DNA of 64,000 nt from Ovis canadensis (GCF_042477335.2 NC_091255.1:39782501-39846500), one strand, 5' to 3'. Counted from the stretch's first letter, positions 47,958 through 60,185 are shown. The notes: generated by a model from the letters alone, not told the origin. Translations and numbers: made by a program.

Positions 47958-48624
47958 GAATAGTCAGCTGGCCTGTATCAAGCTGCATCTTCATGACACG
48001 GTTCCACTTAGAAGGGGCTGTGGTCTTGGAGGCACCATGGTAATCCTGTCTACTACAATACCCTCCAGTTAGCAAACCATACAGGACATAACACAACAAA
48101 ATGCTAAATTTTGTTAATATATAAGTGCCAAGAACTATAAAGAATCTGGGAGTCTATCCTACTTGTAGGCTCTTAGGCAAACCCATTATTAGTTCATGGA
48201 TGTTGGCAGGAGACACGAGATTCTTGGGTCAGAGACCAAGGTCTTAACCATAATATAGCAAGCAGCATGAGCTTCCTGTCATGTCCATTCCCCTGGCTCC
48301 CTAGTCCCATGGGAGGGTCACACCGATGAACCTAGAAGGATGCCTTCATACCCAGTGGGTTGCATAAAAGAAGAGGATCCCTGAGCTTGGTATGAGTGGT
48401 AGGCACAGTCGCTCTCTGGCCAGGAGGGATTGGTACTTCATTGCTCAAGCTTGCCTGTTGCAAACACAACCGTGAGAAATGGATTACCAGGCAGAGAGTG
48501 GTCAGGATGCTGCTTTTTGGGTAGACAGAGTTAGAGCATGCAGGAGTGCTGAGCCTGGGAAGTGGTGAATTGCCTCTCCCAGAAAGAAATTACTCTCAGC
48601 CAATGTAGAAAGAATGGAGAATAT
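47956..48624. other. Unassigned intergenic sequence
   Basis: No gene or repeat family recognised. Confidence 0.5.
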
Positions 48625-48745
48625 GGGAATTCCCTGGAAGTCCAGCGGTTAAGACTTCGTGCTTCCACTGCAGGGGGCACTGGTTCCATCCCTGGTTGGG
48701 GAACTAAGATCCCGTATTCCACGTGGTAAGGAAAAAAAGAGAGAG
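48625..48745 (+). repeat. CHR-2-type SINE
   Basis: GGGAATTCCCTGGAAGTCCA ... GGGGAACTAAGATCCCGTAT, then a GAGA tail. Confidence 0.9.
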
Positions 48746-49401
48746 AGAGGATGTAGTCAGACAAGAACTAGTGTCAATAAATAAATAATCTCTACTTTGC
48801 ACCACAAAGTGTTACTAGGAACTTCATCATTATAATATTAAAAGGTTAAAGAGCTCCCACTTTTTTTCCCCACTCTCCAGCCAGCCCAACTCCCTCTGGA
48901 GCAAAAATATTTTGGCTAACCATAAGATCACAGTGACCACTGGTGGGTATGGGGTGGCATACTGTCAAATGTCAGATTTTCTGGGAGAAGGTTCATCTTC
49001 CTGTTGTGATGCAGGAGCCTAGAGAGGAAGCAATGGTTCGTTGTGCTCATCCAGTGAGGGCTGACAATAACCCAAGAGCACCTTTCCCTGGGTGGTGCCT
49101 GCATATCACACACACCTCTAAACATCTCCTTTTACTCCTGGGGTCCCAGGCTTGATCTCCCCAAGGTCACAAGGCAGACCCAATCATGTCATCATGAACC
49201 TGAAAGATGACTCCAATCTAAGAAGTGACCTTCTTCTTGATCTAGGATCGAATCCCAGTCCTTCTCTTCTGGGTGGTTTCTCAGTCTTCTATGGAATATA
49301 CTTGGTGATTCCAGATGCAAAGAACATCTTCTTTGGCTGGAAGGCAGGTCACGTTCCAGGGGTTGCTCTCAGATTGGACTGGTGATAGAGCTTTCCTGTG
49401 T
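48746..49401. other. Unassigned intergenic sequence
   Basis: No gene or repeat family recognised. Confidence 0.5.
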
Positions 49402-49619
49402 GCATGCATGCATGCTAAGTCATTTCAGTCATGTGTGACTCTTTGTGACCCCATGGACTGTAGCCCACCAAGATCCTTTGTCCATGGGATTCTCCAGGCA
49501 AGAATTCTGGAGTGGGTTGTCATTCCCTTCTCCAGGGGATCTTCCCAACCCAGCGATCAAACTCACATCTCATACCTCCTGCACTGGCAGGTGGGTTCTA
49601 GTGCCACCTGGGAAGCCCA
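49402..49619 (-). repeat. Bov-tA SINE
   Basis: GCTAAGTCATTTCAGTCATG ... AGTGCCACCTGGGAAGCCCA. Confidence 0.94.
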
Positions 49620-49621
49620 CT

Positions 49622-49805
49622 GTATGCCCAGCAGTGTGCTAAATGTGATTTTGCTTCTACAACAACTCTGTGAGGGAGATAATATGATTATTCATTTTCT
49701 GCAGCTACGGTAACTGAAGCTTACAGACGCTAAGGAAATTCCCGGGTTCACACAACTAGCAAGTGGTGAAGGAAAACTGTGAACCCAGCGCTAGAGGCTA
49801 ACCAA
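49622..49805 (-). repeat. MIR SINE
   Basis: Antisense MIR: ACAACTCTGTGAGGGAGATA, CTGCAGCTACGGTAACTGAA, GTTCACACAACTAGCAAGTG. Confidence 0.78.
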
Positions 49806-49959
49806 CTCCTCACCACTCCTCTGGTTCACTCTTGGATGTGGACAGCCCTGGAGATCTTGGGGACTTTCCTTCTGCCGTCTGAGTGGAGCTACAGCACAAT
49901 ATTGCAGAGAGAACCCTGTGTTTAGAGTAACATGATCTCGACAAAATGTACCAACCTAG

Positions 49960-50033
49960 CAATCTGCATATAGTTAAAGCTATGGCTTTTCCAGTAGTCA
50001 TGTAGGACGTGAGAGTTGGACCATAAAGAAGGG

Positions 50034-50064
<31 letters not shown>

Positions 50065-50735
50065 AAGTCACGTCAGTTGTGTCTGACTCTGTGCGACCCC
50101 ATAGACGGCAGCCCACCAGGCTCCCCCATCCCTGGGATTCTCCAGTCAAGAATACTGGAGTGGGTTGCCATTTCCTTCTCCAATGCATGAAAGTGAAAAC
50201 TGAAAGTGAAGTCACTCAGTCATGTCCGACTCCTAGTGACTCCATGGACTGCAGCCTACCAGGCTCCTCCATCCATGGGATTTGCCAGGCAAGAGTACTG
50301 GAGTGGGGTGCCATTGCCTTCTCCGAAAGAACGGTGAGTGCCAAATAATTGATGCTTTCAAACATCAAAGACTGGAGTGCTGGAGAAGATTCTTAAGAGT
50401 CTTGGACTGCAAGGAGATCAAACCATTCACTCCTAAAGGAAATCAACCCTGAATAATCATTGGAAGGACTGATGCTGAAGCTCCAATACTTTTGGCCAAA
50501 TGATGTGAAGAGCTGACTCACTGAAAAGACCCTGATGCTGGGAAAGACTGAAAGCAGGACAAGAAGGGGAGAAAAGAGAATGAGAAGGTTGGATGGCATC
50601 AATGACTTAACGGACATGAGTTTGAGCAAGCTCTGGGAGATGGTGAAGGACAGGTAAGCCTGGTTTGCCACAGTCCATGGGGTTCCAAAGAGTCAGACAT
50701 GACTTAGCAATTGAACAACAGCAACAAGAGATGTG
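49960..50735 (+). mobile_element. BovB 3' end split by a Bov-A2 SINE
   Basis: BovB text runs to CATAAAGAAGG at about 50,030 and resumes at about 50,345 (AATTGATGCTTTCAAACATC) to the tail near 50,720. Reading frame broken. Confidence 0.92.
50033..50325 (-). repeat. Bov-A2 SINE with (GCT)n
   Basis: About nine GCT units, then the reversed Bov-A2 dimer. AAAGAA(G/C)GG on both sides is the likely target duplication. Confidence 0.94.
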
Positions 50736-50819
50736 CACGGGGGTGCCTTATAAACCTATGGCAGGCTATAAATATAACGCAACAGCAAATTACTCTTTTC
50801 TCTCAAATACCCCAAAATA

Positions 50820-51037
50820 TGGGTTTTCCAGGTGGTACAGTGGTAAAGACTCTGCCTGTCAATGTGGGAGACACAGGAGATGAGGGTTTGATCGCTGGAT
50901 GGGGAAGATCCCCTAGAGTAGGACATGGCAACTGACTCTAGTATTCTTGCCTGGAAAATGCCATGGACAGAGGAGCCTGGTGGGCAACAGTCCATGGGGT
51001 CACAAAGAGTTGACACAACTGAGCAACTGAGCATGCG
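50820..51037 (+). repeat. Bov-tA SINE
   Basis: GGGTTTTCCAGGTGGTACAG ... AGTTGACACAACTGAGCAAC. Confidence 0.93.
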
Positions 51038-51352
51038 TACACACAAAAATATAGACTCTGGCTTCCACAGGGGCTCTACTATTGCTGAACAATCATACAA
51101 CAAACTTTCACTTGGTGGAGGGGGTCAAATGGCTTTGTTTTGGTGTGATAGGTGAAGACTCTCCTCTGTCGAGAAGGATGCTGAGGTCTTGTTGGACTCA
51201 GCAGAGGAGGGTACCATGACTGTAAATGAAACAGTTAGGAGAGGGGAGGGAGGTTATAGTTATGCCTAATTGTTCGATGCTGGTGTTGGGGGGCAGCAGA
51301 GACATGAAGATAAAATGAGTATCCTGTGATGGCTGGCAAGAGTTCTGGAGAA
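51038..51352. other. Unassigned intergenic sequence
   Basis: No gene or repeat family recognised. Confidence 0.5.
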
Positions 51353-51555
51353 GGGACCTCCCTGGTGGTCTAGTGGTTAAGAATCCTCCTTGTGGTGCAG
51401 GGTACATGGATTCAATCTCTGCCAGGGAACTAAGATGCCACATGCTGAGGAGCAACTAAGCCCCAACTAGAGTCCGTGTGCTGCAACGACACATCCTGGA
51501 TGGTGCAACTAAGACCCGATGCAGCCAAATAAATAAATGAATATTAAAAAAAAAT
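51353..51555 (+). repeat. CHR-2-type SINE
   Basis: GGGACCTCCCTGGTGGTCTA ... GATGCAGCCAAATAAATAAA. Confidence 0.94.
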
Positions 51556-52334
51556 AAAAGTTCTATAGGAGCCCACAGTATGGGCATCCGGCAGAACTAC
51601 CCAGTGATACTTCCTTCAGCACCAGACAGGTTCCTAAGTGTATCGAAGAGCCTGTAGTGGGAGAATTAGTCCTCCCACCATACCAGCAGCTTGGGTAATC
51701 TTTCATTCTGGAGGCATGCCTGGGCCTGCCTCCTGGGATGGAGAATGGGGCTGGGGACCATAATGAGAAGCAAATCTCGTAGGATCGAGGCCTGTGATGT
51801 GATGAAAAGCTCTGACAGTGGATGAGATAAGAAGTGCTGAGTGGAAGCATGCACGGCTGATCCCACAACTTCTATTAAAACCAGGCCTCCCGCCCCGTCA
51901 CTCACACTAGTTTGCCTTTCTCTCTGCCCATCAGTTAAGAAAACTGTTAGGCAAGTAACATTGACCAAAGCCCAGGGCCATGACGCTGGGGAAGTGATCC
52001 TTGGTGTGTCAGGATATGGGGCAGTGACATCTAGAATGGTCTTTGGGGAAAAAACTGGGAGCTCCAGTGAAATATGACTTAGCCTGGGTGGCCAGGCAAA
52101 CCCATGGGGGACCCATGAGGTAGACCCAGGGTTTTCACCACTCTTTGCACAGAAAAGTGTTTTCAAAGCATTTCCTAGCACCTTGTACTCCTATTTGGGA
52201 CATAACTCTTCCCATCTCCATATTAAAGCAAATTTAATTATATTTAAACAAATAAAACACCCACAGTCCCAGTCTTTGGGGATAACCTTGGCTTACATTT
52301 TGGTGGACATCTTTCTGATATTATTTCTGCACCA
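51556..52334. other. Unassigned intergenic sequence
   Basis: No repeat named. A 171-codon minus-strand open stretch (51,666-52,181) has no recognised domain. Confidence 0.45.
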
Positions 52335-52757
52335 ACCCTCATGGCTCAGTGGGTAAAGAATCCACCTGTAATGCAGGAAAATCAGGAGACAGGTTGATTC
52401 TGGGTCTGGAAGTTCCCCTGGAGGAGGAAATGGCAACCCACTCCAGTATTCTTGCCTGAAAAATCCCATGGACAAAGGAGCCCAGCGGACTATAGTCCAA
52501 AGTGTTGCAAAGAGTTGGACATGACTAATCACAAGTACTTTGAAATGATGTAAAAAGTGAAAGTGATAATTGCTCAGTCATGTCCAACTCTCTTCGATCC
52601 CATTTACTTAGTTTGCCAGGCTCCTCTGTCCATGGAATTCTCCAGGCAAGAATACTGGAGTGGGTTGACATTGTCTTCTCCAGGGAATCTTCCCAACCCA
52701 GGGATTGAACCCACATCTCCTGTATTACAGGCGGATTCTTTACCATCTGAGCTACCA
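52335..52757. repeat. Convergent pair of Bov-tA SINEs
   Basis: Plus copy about 52,335-52,530 and minus copy about 52,560-52,757, separated by about 30 bp: an inverted repeat of roughly 200-bp arms. Confidence 0.92.
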
Positions 52758-52764
52758 GCAAAAT

Positions 52765-53124
52765 GGTATATGTAGATAAAAATATGATCGATCACACTAT
52801 AGATCTGACCGTCCATTATGGCAGCCAATAGCCGCATGTGGCCACTCAAATTAGAATTAGTTAAATAAAAACAAAAACTCAGTTTCTCAGTTACACTGGC
52901 CGCATTTCAAATACTCAAAAGCCCCATATAGTCATTAAGAAGTACAGATAAAGAACATTTCCATCCACACAGAAAACTCTGCTGGATGGCACTGCTCATA
53001 TATACAGTCCTGTGAGCTTTTCTCACTGACTGAATGTCTTTCTTATCACAAAATATGAGTGTACATTAAGCCTTTTCCACAACTGCATAGTGTTCCTTTG
53101 TATCCACATTCAACCACTCTTTAC
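52765..53124. repeat. Old DNA-transposon remnant, then an L1 scrap
   Basis: About 52,800-53,000 (CAGCCAATAGCCGCATGTGG; AGTTTCTCAGTTACACTGGC; GAACATTTCCATCCACACAG) resembles a hAT-type mammalian element whose name I cannot fix. About 53,040-53,124 looks like antisense L1. Confidence 0.55.
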
Positions 53125-53262
53125 AAAAGTTTATTTATTTGGCTTCCCCAGGTTCTTAGTTATGGCACGTGGGATCTAGTTCCCTTATCAAGGATGTAAC
53201 CTGGGCTCCCTACATTTGGAGTGCAGAGTCTTAGCCAATGGTCCACCAGAGACGTCTCTACT
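53125..53262 (-). repeat. CHR-2-type SINE
   Basis: TTTATTTGGCTTCCCCAGGT ... GAGTCTTAGCCAATGGTCCA. Confidence 0.88.
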
Positions 53263-53424
53263 GAGTCACTTTTTAAACCATTTCTCTAATGTTCAAAATT
53301 CAAATCATTTCCGGTTTTCCCCTGTGATTGAATAAACTTACAAAATGCTAAATGTTGATTGCTCTGTGTGGTTACTTTCTTACTTTTTCTTCCAAAGCAG
53401 ACTGCAGGGTTTTTAGGTCATTTT

Positions 53425-53720
53425 CTGTGTGAAGGTGTTAGTCACTAAGACCCCATGGACTGTAGCCTGCCAGGAATTCTCCAGGCAAGAATACTGGAGT
53501 GGGTTGACATTCCCTTCTCCAGGGGATCTTCCCAACCCAGGGATTGAATCCACGTCTCCCGTATTGCAGGCAGATTCTTTACTGTCTGAGCTATCAGCTC
53601 ATGGAATTCTCCAGGCAAGAATATTGGAGTGGGTAGCCAGTCCCTTCTCCAGGGGATCTTTTCAACCCAGGGACTGAACCTGCATTTCATGAATTGTAGG
53701 CACTTTACCAGGGAAGCCCC
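53425..53720 (-). repeat. Two truncated Bov-tA SINEs in tandem
   Basis: CCAGGAATTCTCCAGGCAAG ... and again from about 53,600, both reversed. Confidence 0.9.
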
Positions 53721-53943
53721 AGTAAAGACAGCATAAATTTATACTCCTCCTGAGCAGGATTCAAAAGCACTTCTTACTCTAATCTAATCAATAATTTAAA
53801 AAATTATTGCCACTTCGATAATAATTTTTTTAAATCAAAGCCGCAATATCTCAAAGGTGCTTTGCTTTGCAGTTCTTGGATTTCTAGTGTTTATCTGGGT
53901 TTAAAACCACCTGCATTTCTTCTGTGACCTGCTTTTGCTGAGC

Positions 53944-54058
53944 TTTTTTTTTAGCTGCATCACACAGCATGCAGGATCTTAGCTCCCCAATAAGGGATTG
54001 AACTCTTGAGCCCTACGTTGGAAGCACAGAGTTTTAACCAGTAGACGGCCAGGGTCTC
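53944..54058 (-). repeat. CHR-2-type SINE
   Basis: GCATGCAGGATCTTAGCTCC ... AGTTTTAACCAGTAGACGGC. Confidence 0.85.
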
Positions 54059-54099
54059 CTTGCTGAGCTTTCAATTGAAATATTTTTACCTTTCTAATT

Positions 54100-54930
54100 G
54101 ATTCATACAAGATCTTTTTATGTGGAGGGATTAAGTCTCTTACCGTAGAACTTACCTCGTACCATATACTTACCAAAGGCTTGCTTTGATTTGTTGTTCG
54201 TTTGTCCGTTCTTTTCCTGTCTCTTACAAATATTATAAAACTGCATTTAGTCAAATCACTCAGTATTTTTTCTTAGATTTCTACTTTTGATAAGACACTT
54301 AGATATACCCTGCTAAAAATCATATATAAATATTTGCTATATTTTATAGTTTACCTTTTAAAAATCCCTAAAACTTTAGTACATCTGGAATTTATTTAGG
54401 GCGTAATGTGAGTTTGATATTTACATTTACTTTCTAAATGGCTAGCCACTCAAACCACTTATTGAATTATTATTTTCTTTAACTGATTTTAAATTTCACC
54501 TTTATAAAATATTACATTTATATACATATTTGGCTCTGCTGTTCTGTTTCCTATTCTGTTCTATTCCTCTTTCTAAATTGGTACAAATAACATATTGATT
54601 TAATTATTATGCTATATATTACATGTTAATATTTGTGTGGTAAATCCTTCTTGTAGCTTTTCTTTTTTGGCTTTTCTAGTCCGTATGTTCTCCAATATGA
54701 ATGTTGAAGCTATTTTGTGAAATGTCGGACAATAGTCCTGTCAGAGTTTTTTATTGGCATTGTTTATATAAAACTAAATTTGTGAAAATTTGACTTTTTA
54801 TCAGTATTGAGTCTTCTCCTCTAGGAATATGGTATATCTTTTAATTTATTCTCATTCTTGTATGTCTCTTTTTGAAGTTTATTAGTTGTTTTCTTTCTCC
54901 CAGCCTTGAACATTGCTTATAAATTTCACT
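54100..54930 (-). mobile_element. Ancient L1 fragment, antisense
   Basis: AT-rich text with L1 ORF2 antisense features, such as CTAGGAATATGGTATATCTT and TTATTCTCATTCTTGTATGT. Highly diverged. Confidence 0.65.
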
Positions 54931-55097
54931 CCTACCTTGCCAAAAACTTGGCCCTAGTTTCTGGAGTGGTGCTGGAAAGTAAGGGTGGATTGGACTGGGA
55001 GCCATGCTAGAAAGCAAATTTCCTGGACTGGGACACATGATGTAATGTTTTAATTTTTCAAAAAATGGTTGTTTTGAATGAGACCTTTTTTTTTTTT

Positions 55098-55235
55098 CAA
55101 ATATCATATGTTATTACTTATATGTTGAATCTAAAAAAAAATAATACAAATGAACTTGTTTACAAAACAGAAATAGATTCACACACATAGAAAATAAGCT
55201 TATGGTTACCAAAGGGAATTAGGAGGAAGGGAGAA
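55098..55235 (+). repeat. L1 3' UTR fragment
   Basis: TATCATATGTTATTACTTAT ... AACTTGTTTACAAAACAGAA ... AGCTTATGGTTACCAAAGGG. Confidence 0.8.
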
Positions 55236-55409
55236 AGGTCTTTCAATCCCATTATATTTTGCAATATTGCAATCATTTTTAGATTGGGTATCTTGGGCTT
55301 GGCAAAGAGATGATCATTATATTTGCAAAAAATATTTGTCAATATTTAGAATTTTGAATTTTTTTTCTTATTCTAGATCAATATAGTATAGTACTTAAAA
55401 AAGAAGAAG

Positions 55410-55620
55410 CATCACTGTTTCAGACCGACAGACCTGGGTAAATTCCTATTGCACTGCCTACTAACTCAAACCTTCTGCCTTTTACCCAGTTTCTGAGAAT
55501 GTTTCCTCAGTTGTAAAAAGGATAATGATACCTACTTTATAGGGATCTTCTGAGGATTAAATGAAATATTGTCCATAAGGCAACACAGCCTAGTACCTGG
55601 CACATGCAGGCTATTACTGC
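55410..55620 (+). repeat. MIR SINE
   Basis: GTTTCCTCAGTTGTAAAAAG, CTTCTGAGGATTAAATGAAA and GTACCTGGCACATGCAGGCT are the sense MIR core and tail. Confidence 0.85.
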
Positions 55621-56209
55621 TTGTCTGATTGCAGTTGGCTGGAGCTCCCAGAACCCTGACTACTAACTATAATGCTGGACATCAGGCTTTAATGGGAAGA
55701 GGTTCGTTGCTAAATAGAAATACCAGGCACTGCTGATGACAATGTTGATGATGATGGTGATGATGACTAACATTTATTCGGCATTTGTGCCCCATCCAGC
55801 ACATATGCCATAAAGACAATGACAGGAAATGGCTCCAACATCTTCCAAACTTGCCCCTAATACAATTGCTTTTATTCATTCCTTCCATCATTCAGTTAAT
55901 TTATTCAACAATCATTCGTTGAGCATGCACCAAAACTCTCAGTTAACATGCCTCAGTACTTACTATAGTAATTTTGAACTGAGTGTGACTCATCGGATGA
56001 TGAGGGAAGAAACAAATAAATAAACAGACGATGGAAGGTAAGGGCACCTATGCCCCATGTACAGACCACCTATAGAACCACATGTATGCACAGATGATGG
56101 TATGGTGACCATTACTCGTGATCTTTCCTGTCCATTATGTATGGACTGTCCTCACTGAGAGCAAAAGATGAGGGGCAAGATTCATAATGAGATAAAGAAT
56201 GGGGCTAGC
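55621..56209. other. Unassigned intergenic sequence
   Basis: A short (GAT)n lies at about 55,742-55,768; otherwise nothing recognised. Confidence 0.5.
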
Positions 56210-56328
56210 TGGGACTTCCCTTGAGGTGCAGTGGTTAAGACTCTGCCTTCCAACCCAGAGGGCGCAGGTTTGGTCCCTGGTGGGGGAACTAAGACCCCAT
56301 ATGCCATGGGGTATGGCTGAAAATTTAA
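56210..56328 (+). repeat. CHR-2-type SINE
   Basis: GGGACTTCCCTTGAGGTGCA ... GGGGGAACTAAGACCCCATA. Confidence 0.9.
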
Positions 56329-56444
56329 AAAACACATGGGGCAGACTGGCTTTCTTCTGATGAAAGCTTACTCATTTGCTGATGCTAATAATAAAAAGGA
56401 TGAATAAGAGGAGAATCTTGCCATTGAGTCACTCGTAGTTGAGG

Positions 56445-56755
56445 AATCCAGATGGGTAAGGACATCACGGAATATCCATTGGAAGGACTGATGCCTAAGC
56501 TGAAGCTCAAATACTTTGGCCACCTGATGCGAAGAACTGACACATTGGAAAAGACCCTGAGGATGGGAAAGTTTGAGGGCTGGAGGAGAAGGGGGCAACA
56601 GAGGATGAGACAGTTGGATGGCATCACCGACTCAATGGACAGGAGTTTGGAGAAACTCCAGGAGATAGTGGAGGACAGGAGGGCCTGGTGTGCTGTAGTC
56701 CATGGGGGTCACAAAGAGTTGGACACGACTGAGCGACTGAACAACAGCAAAGGAC
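56445..56755 (+). mobile_element. BovB 3' end
   Basis: Open for BovB-like text ([37 protein letters not shown]) and ends in the BovB/SINE-type tail near 56,745. Severely 5' truncated. Confidence 0.93.
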
Positions 56756-57067
56756 GTCACACCAGCAGAAAGACAACTACTAATGAGACTATAGAGAAGT
56801 GTATGTGCAGGGAGGCCGGGGTTGCCTACTTGCTGTGGGGTGGGAAGGAGACAGAGGTACAGAGCGGGTGGGTGGGAGTCGGGACTGGGTGAGTCATGAG
56901 ACTAGGTGGGTGAGGGAGAAAAGCAGCCAAACTGTGGGCCCAGCTTGTGCAAATGCACACAAGCACACTGTAGCTGACTGCTCAACCTGCCGAACGGTCT
57001 GTTTTGCAGTGAACTTGAACTGAAAGGAGGTGGTTTTCGTGATTAACTTCAATTTGAAGACTGCAAA

Positions 57068-57330
57068 ATTAGAGCTTATCTTATATGGTTTAATAAGGTC
57101 AGCAGAAGGCAAACAAATTGTGCCTTGTTAATATTCCGAGTCAAGAGATATGCCAGGGCAAAGCAAAATAATGGGAAAGGTCTGGGGACAAAATGAGGAA
57201 CAGAAGGAATCTACTGCTTTGGGGAGATGTTCATCGTCTTTGGATTAGCTCAGCTTCTCCACTCCTCTTTCTGTCCTCATCACTTTCTTCTCCTAGACCT
57301 CATTCAGCAGCAGTTTTCTAGGCTGGCTGG
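57068..57330 (+). repeat. Copy A of a diverged direct duplication
   Basis: Shares ordered blocks with 61,280-61,560, e.g. TGGTTTAATAAGGTCAGCAG, CTGGGGACAAAATGAGGAAC and CATTCAGCAGCAG, but with many differences between blocks. Confidence 0.7.
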
Positions 57331-58149
57331 ATTTCTTAAAACACTGATGAGGAACATTAGCTAGAGGTAGAAGAAGATGATTCAAATTTCTCCCTAAAGT
57401 CGTGCATAAACGGTACACACAGGAAGGACGTATCCCCATTGGCCTCTATTGTCTGCTGACGAATTTGGGGTTTGGTTCATTGCCCTCTGCAGTCAACCTC
57501 TCCTCTTCCTCTCCCTCTATCCTGTTTCCTTCTCAGGTATTTGGGTTTGGCAGGCTATTACTGGGTGGAACCCACAGACACAAGGAAGTGATTTTATGGA
57601 CTTTCTTCTGGGCTCATGTGCAATTTTTAAAAATTCCTTTTGATCCTCTAAGATCCCAGAAGCCAGCTCTGGTTAACATCATCAAGAAGCCAGCTACACC
57701 CAGGGCTGTCCTAGGAGCGAGGCTTCTCCTGTGCCAAGCTGCAGGCAATTGGCCTCCTGGCCTGGAACCAGAGGCGTCTTGAGAAGATGAAAACAGAAGT
57801 GGCCAGTCAGATCATTAACATGTGAATTTGATCAATGTTTACATCTGTGCAAAGCATTTCATACCAAATAAATCTCTTAGAAATTCCACTGCCATCTTCC
57901 CCATCTCTAGGTTGAATAGCTTAACCCTCGGTTCTTTTATATATATTTCCTGATTCAGTGCCTAGTAAGGGTTTACGGTTGATCCTGTTCTGAAACTGTA
58001 GCTTATTCTCCGCAAATTCCTAAACATTATTGGATCAGAACTGCTACCAGGCACACTGAGGTATTGAGAGAACTGGGTGGAAAGGAGGAAACTGGAGAGA
58101 GACCGGTACTCAGATTATCAAGAGAGACTTTCAACTCTAACTATTCCTA
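57331..58149. other. Unassigned intergenic sequence
   Basis: No gene or repeat family recognised. Confidence 0.5.
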
Positions 58150-58352
58150 TGGCTTCCCAGGTGGTGCTGGTGGTAAAGATCACACCTGTCAATGCAAGAG
58201 ACACAGGAGACCTGGGTTCGATCCCTGGGTCGGGAAGATCCCCTGGAGTAGGGAATGGCAACCCGCTTCAGTATTCTCCATGGACGGAGGAGCCTGGTGA
58301 GCTATAGTCCATGGGATCACGAAAAGTCGGACACGACTGAAACCACTGAGAC
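58150..58352 (+). repeat. Bov-tA SINE
   Basis: GGCTTCCCAGGTGGTGCTGG ... AGTCGGACACGACTGAAACC. Confidence 0.94.
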
Positions 58353-58572
58353 TATTCCTGTGAACCAGACCACAGTCAGTGCCTAAAAATGCCTGAGGCC
58401 AGGCTGTTAACCCAACCCATGGTCTGGCTTTTGATCAGACCTGCCTGCCTGACTTTTGATGGCATTGGGAGCACTTACAGATAGACATGACCATACAGAT
58501 AAAATACAATAAAATACAGATAAAGTTGTTTGTTATGCATGTGGTACCAGAATGGACCCATTCATTTTTAAA

Positions 58573-58995
58573 ATTGTTGTTGTTGTTCAGTCGCTCAGTC
58601 ATGTCTGACTCTTTGCGACCCCATGGATTTTTAAAAATACAGAAAAGCTGAGCGCTGAAGAATTGATGCTTTTGAACTGTGGTATTGGAGAAGATTCTTG
58701 AGAGTCCCTTGGACTGCAAAGAGATCCAACCAGTCAATCCTAACGGAAATCAACCCTGAATAATCATTGGAAGGACTGATGCTGAAGCTGAAACTCTAAT
58801 ACTTTCGCTACCTCATGCGAATAACTAACTCCATGGGAAAGACCCTGATGCTGGGAAAGATTGAAGGCAGGAGGAGAAGGGGACGACAGAGGATGAGATG
58901 GTTGGATGGCATCACTGACTTGATGGACACGAGTTTGAGCAAGCTCCGGGAGTTGGCGGTAGACAGGGAAGCCTGGCGTGCTGTGACTGAAATGA
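58573..58995. mobile_element. Bov-tA fragment (minus) inside or beside a BovB 3' end (plus)
   Basis: 58,573-58,627 is a reversed SINE end (GTCGCTCAGTCATGTCTGAC). From about 58,640 BovB continues in plus sense (CTGAAGAATTGATGCTTTTG ... AGGATGAGATGGTTGGATGG) to about 58,990. Confidence 0.9.
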
Positions 58996-58999
58996 GCTG

Positions 59000-59125
59000 A
59001 TTATTTATTTGGCTCTGCCAGGTTTTAGTTGCATGCGGGAATTAGTTCTCTGACTAGAGATGGAACCTGAAACCCTTTCACTGGTAGCACAGAATCTTAG
59101 CCACTGGGCCACGAGGGACGTCCTG
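59000..59125 (-). repeat. CHR-2-type SINE
   Basis: TTATTTATTTGGCTCTGCCA ... CTTAGCCACTGGGCCACGAG. Confidence 0.9.
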
Positions 59126-59224
59126 GACCCCTTCATTTTTTGATGGGATTGCTAGACTGGATCTATCAAGGAAGTACAACAATCCTAGAGCATCTTTTAT
59201 TTTACATATTTGCATTTTTGTTAT

Positions 59225-59535
59225 TGTTGTTCTGGCTTCTCTCCCTCAACTCCGGTTTTACTGATATAATTGACACATAACTTTCTATAAGTTTAACGTT
59301 TACAATGTGATGATTAGATACAGGTATACATTGCAAAATGATCACCACAATAAGCTTAGTTACTGCTCATCACTTCACATAGCTACCAGTTTTCTTCCTT
59401 GGATGAGCACTTCTAAGATCTACTCTCTTAGCACCTTTCAAGTATACAATAGAGTATTATTAGCTACAGTCATAATGTGGTACATGACATCCCCAGAACT
59501 TCTAAGTGAACATTCATGCCTCTTAACTACCTTCA
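59225..59535 (-). mobile_element. L1 3' UTR fragment, antisense
   Basis: TTACTGATATAATTGACACA, ACAATGTGATGATTAGATAC and TGATCACCACAATAAGCTTA are reversed L1M-type 3' UTR text. Confidence 0.75.
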
Positions 59536-59626
59536 CCCTTCTTGCCTGGAAAATTCTATGGACAGAGGAGCCTGATAAGCTACAGTCCACGGTGTTGCAG
59601 AGTCAGGACAGAGTGCGCGTGCACGT

Positions 59627-59662
<36 letters not shown>
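59536..59662 (+). repeat. Truncated Bov-tA SINE with (CA)n
   Basis: CTTGCCTGGAAAATTCTATG ... then about 18 CA units (59,627-59,662). Second SINE-linked microsatellite of the window. Confidence 0.93.
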
Positions 59663-59666
<4 letters not shown>

Positions 59667-59984
59667 CCCCCTACCTCCCAATTTCTGCTTAACTAGTTCA
59701 CTGAATTTGAGTTAAGGTATTAGAACTGTGCTTTCCTAGTGTCTCCATATACACAGGAAACAGCAACTTGAACGACAAAATAATTAGGAAGAGTTGCACC
59801 TTGTTGAGTATCTGGGTCTGAAAGATGAGAAACGAAGATCAGCCTCAAGCTGGGAGATCGTCTCTAATGATGACATGCAGGGCTCTACCCCGTGGGGCGT
59901 TTTCACTTATGCCAAGTTTTCAGGGGACTTTAGGCTCGTTAAACTCATGGATAACACAGTAGAAAGCTCACTCATCAGATGTCA
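59663..59984. other. Unassigned intergenic sequence
   Basis: No gene or repeat family recognised. Confidence 0.5.
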
Positions 59985-60185
59985 CAGGTGGTAGAGAACC
60001 CGCCTGCCAATGCAGGAGAAGTAAGAGAAGCAGGTTCAGTCCCTGGGTTGGGAAGACACCCTGGAGGAGGGCATGGCAACCCACTCCAGTATTCCTGCCT
60101 GGAGACTCCCCATCGATAGAGGAGCCTGGCAGGCAATGGTCCATAGGCTCGCAAAGAGATGGGCACGACTGAAGCGACCTAGCAC
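59985..60185 (+). repeat. Bov-tA SINE
   Basis: GGTGGTAGAGAACCCGCCTG ... GGGCACGACTGAAGCGACCT. Confidence 0.93.

Noticed and set aside
51666..52181. 171-codon minus-strand open frame
   Set aside because: No recognisable domain, splice context or codon pattern; within unassigned intergenic DNA.
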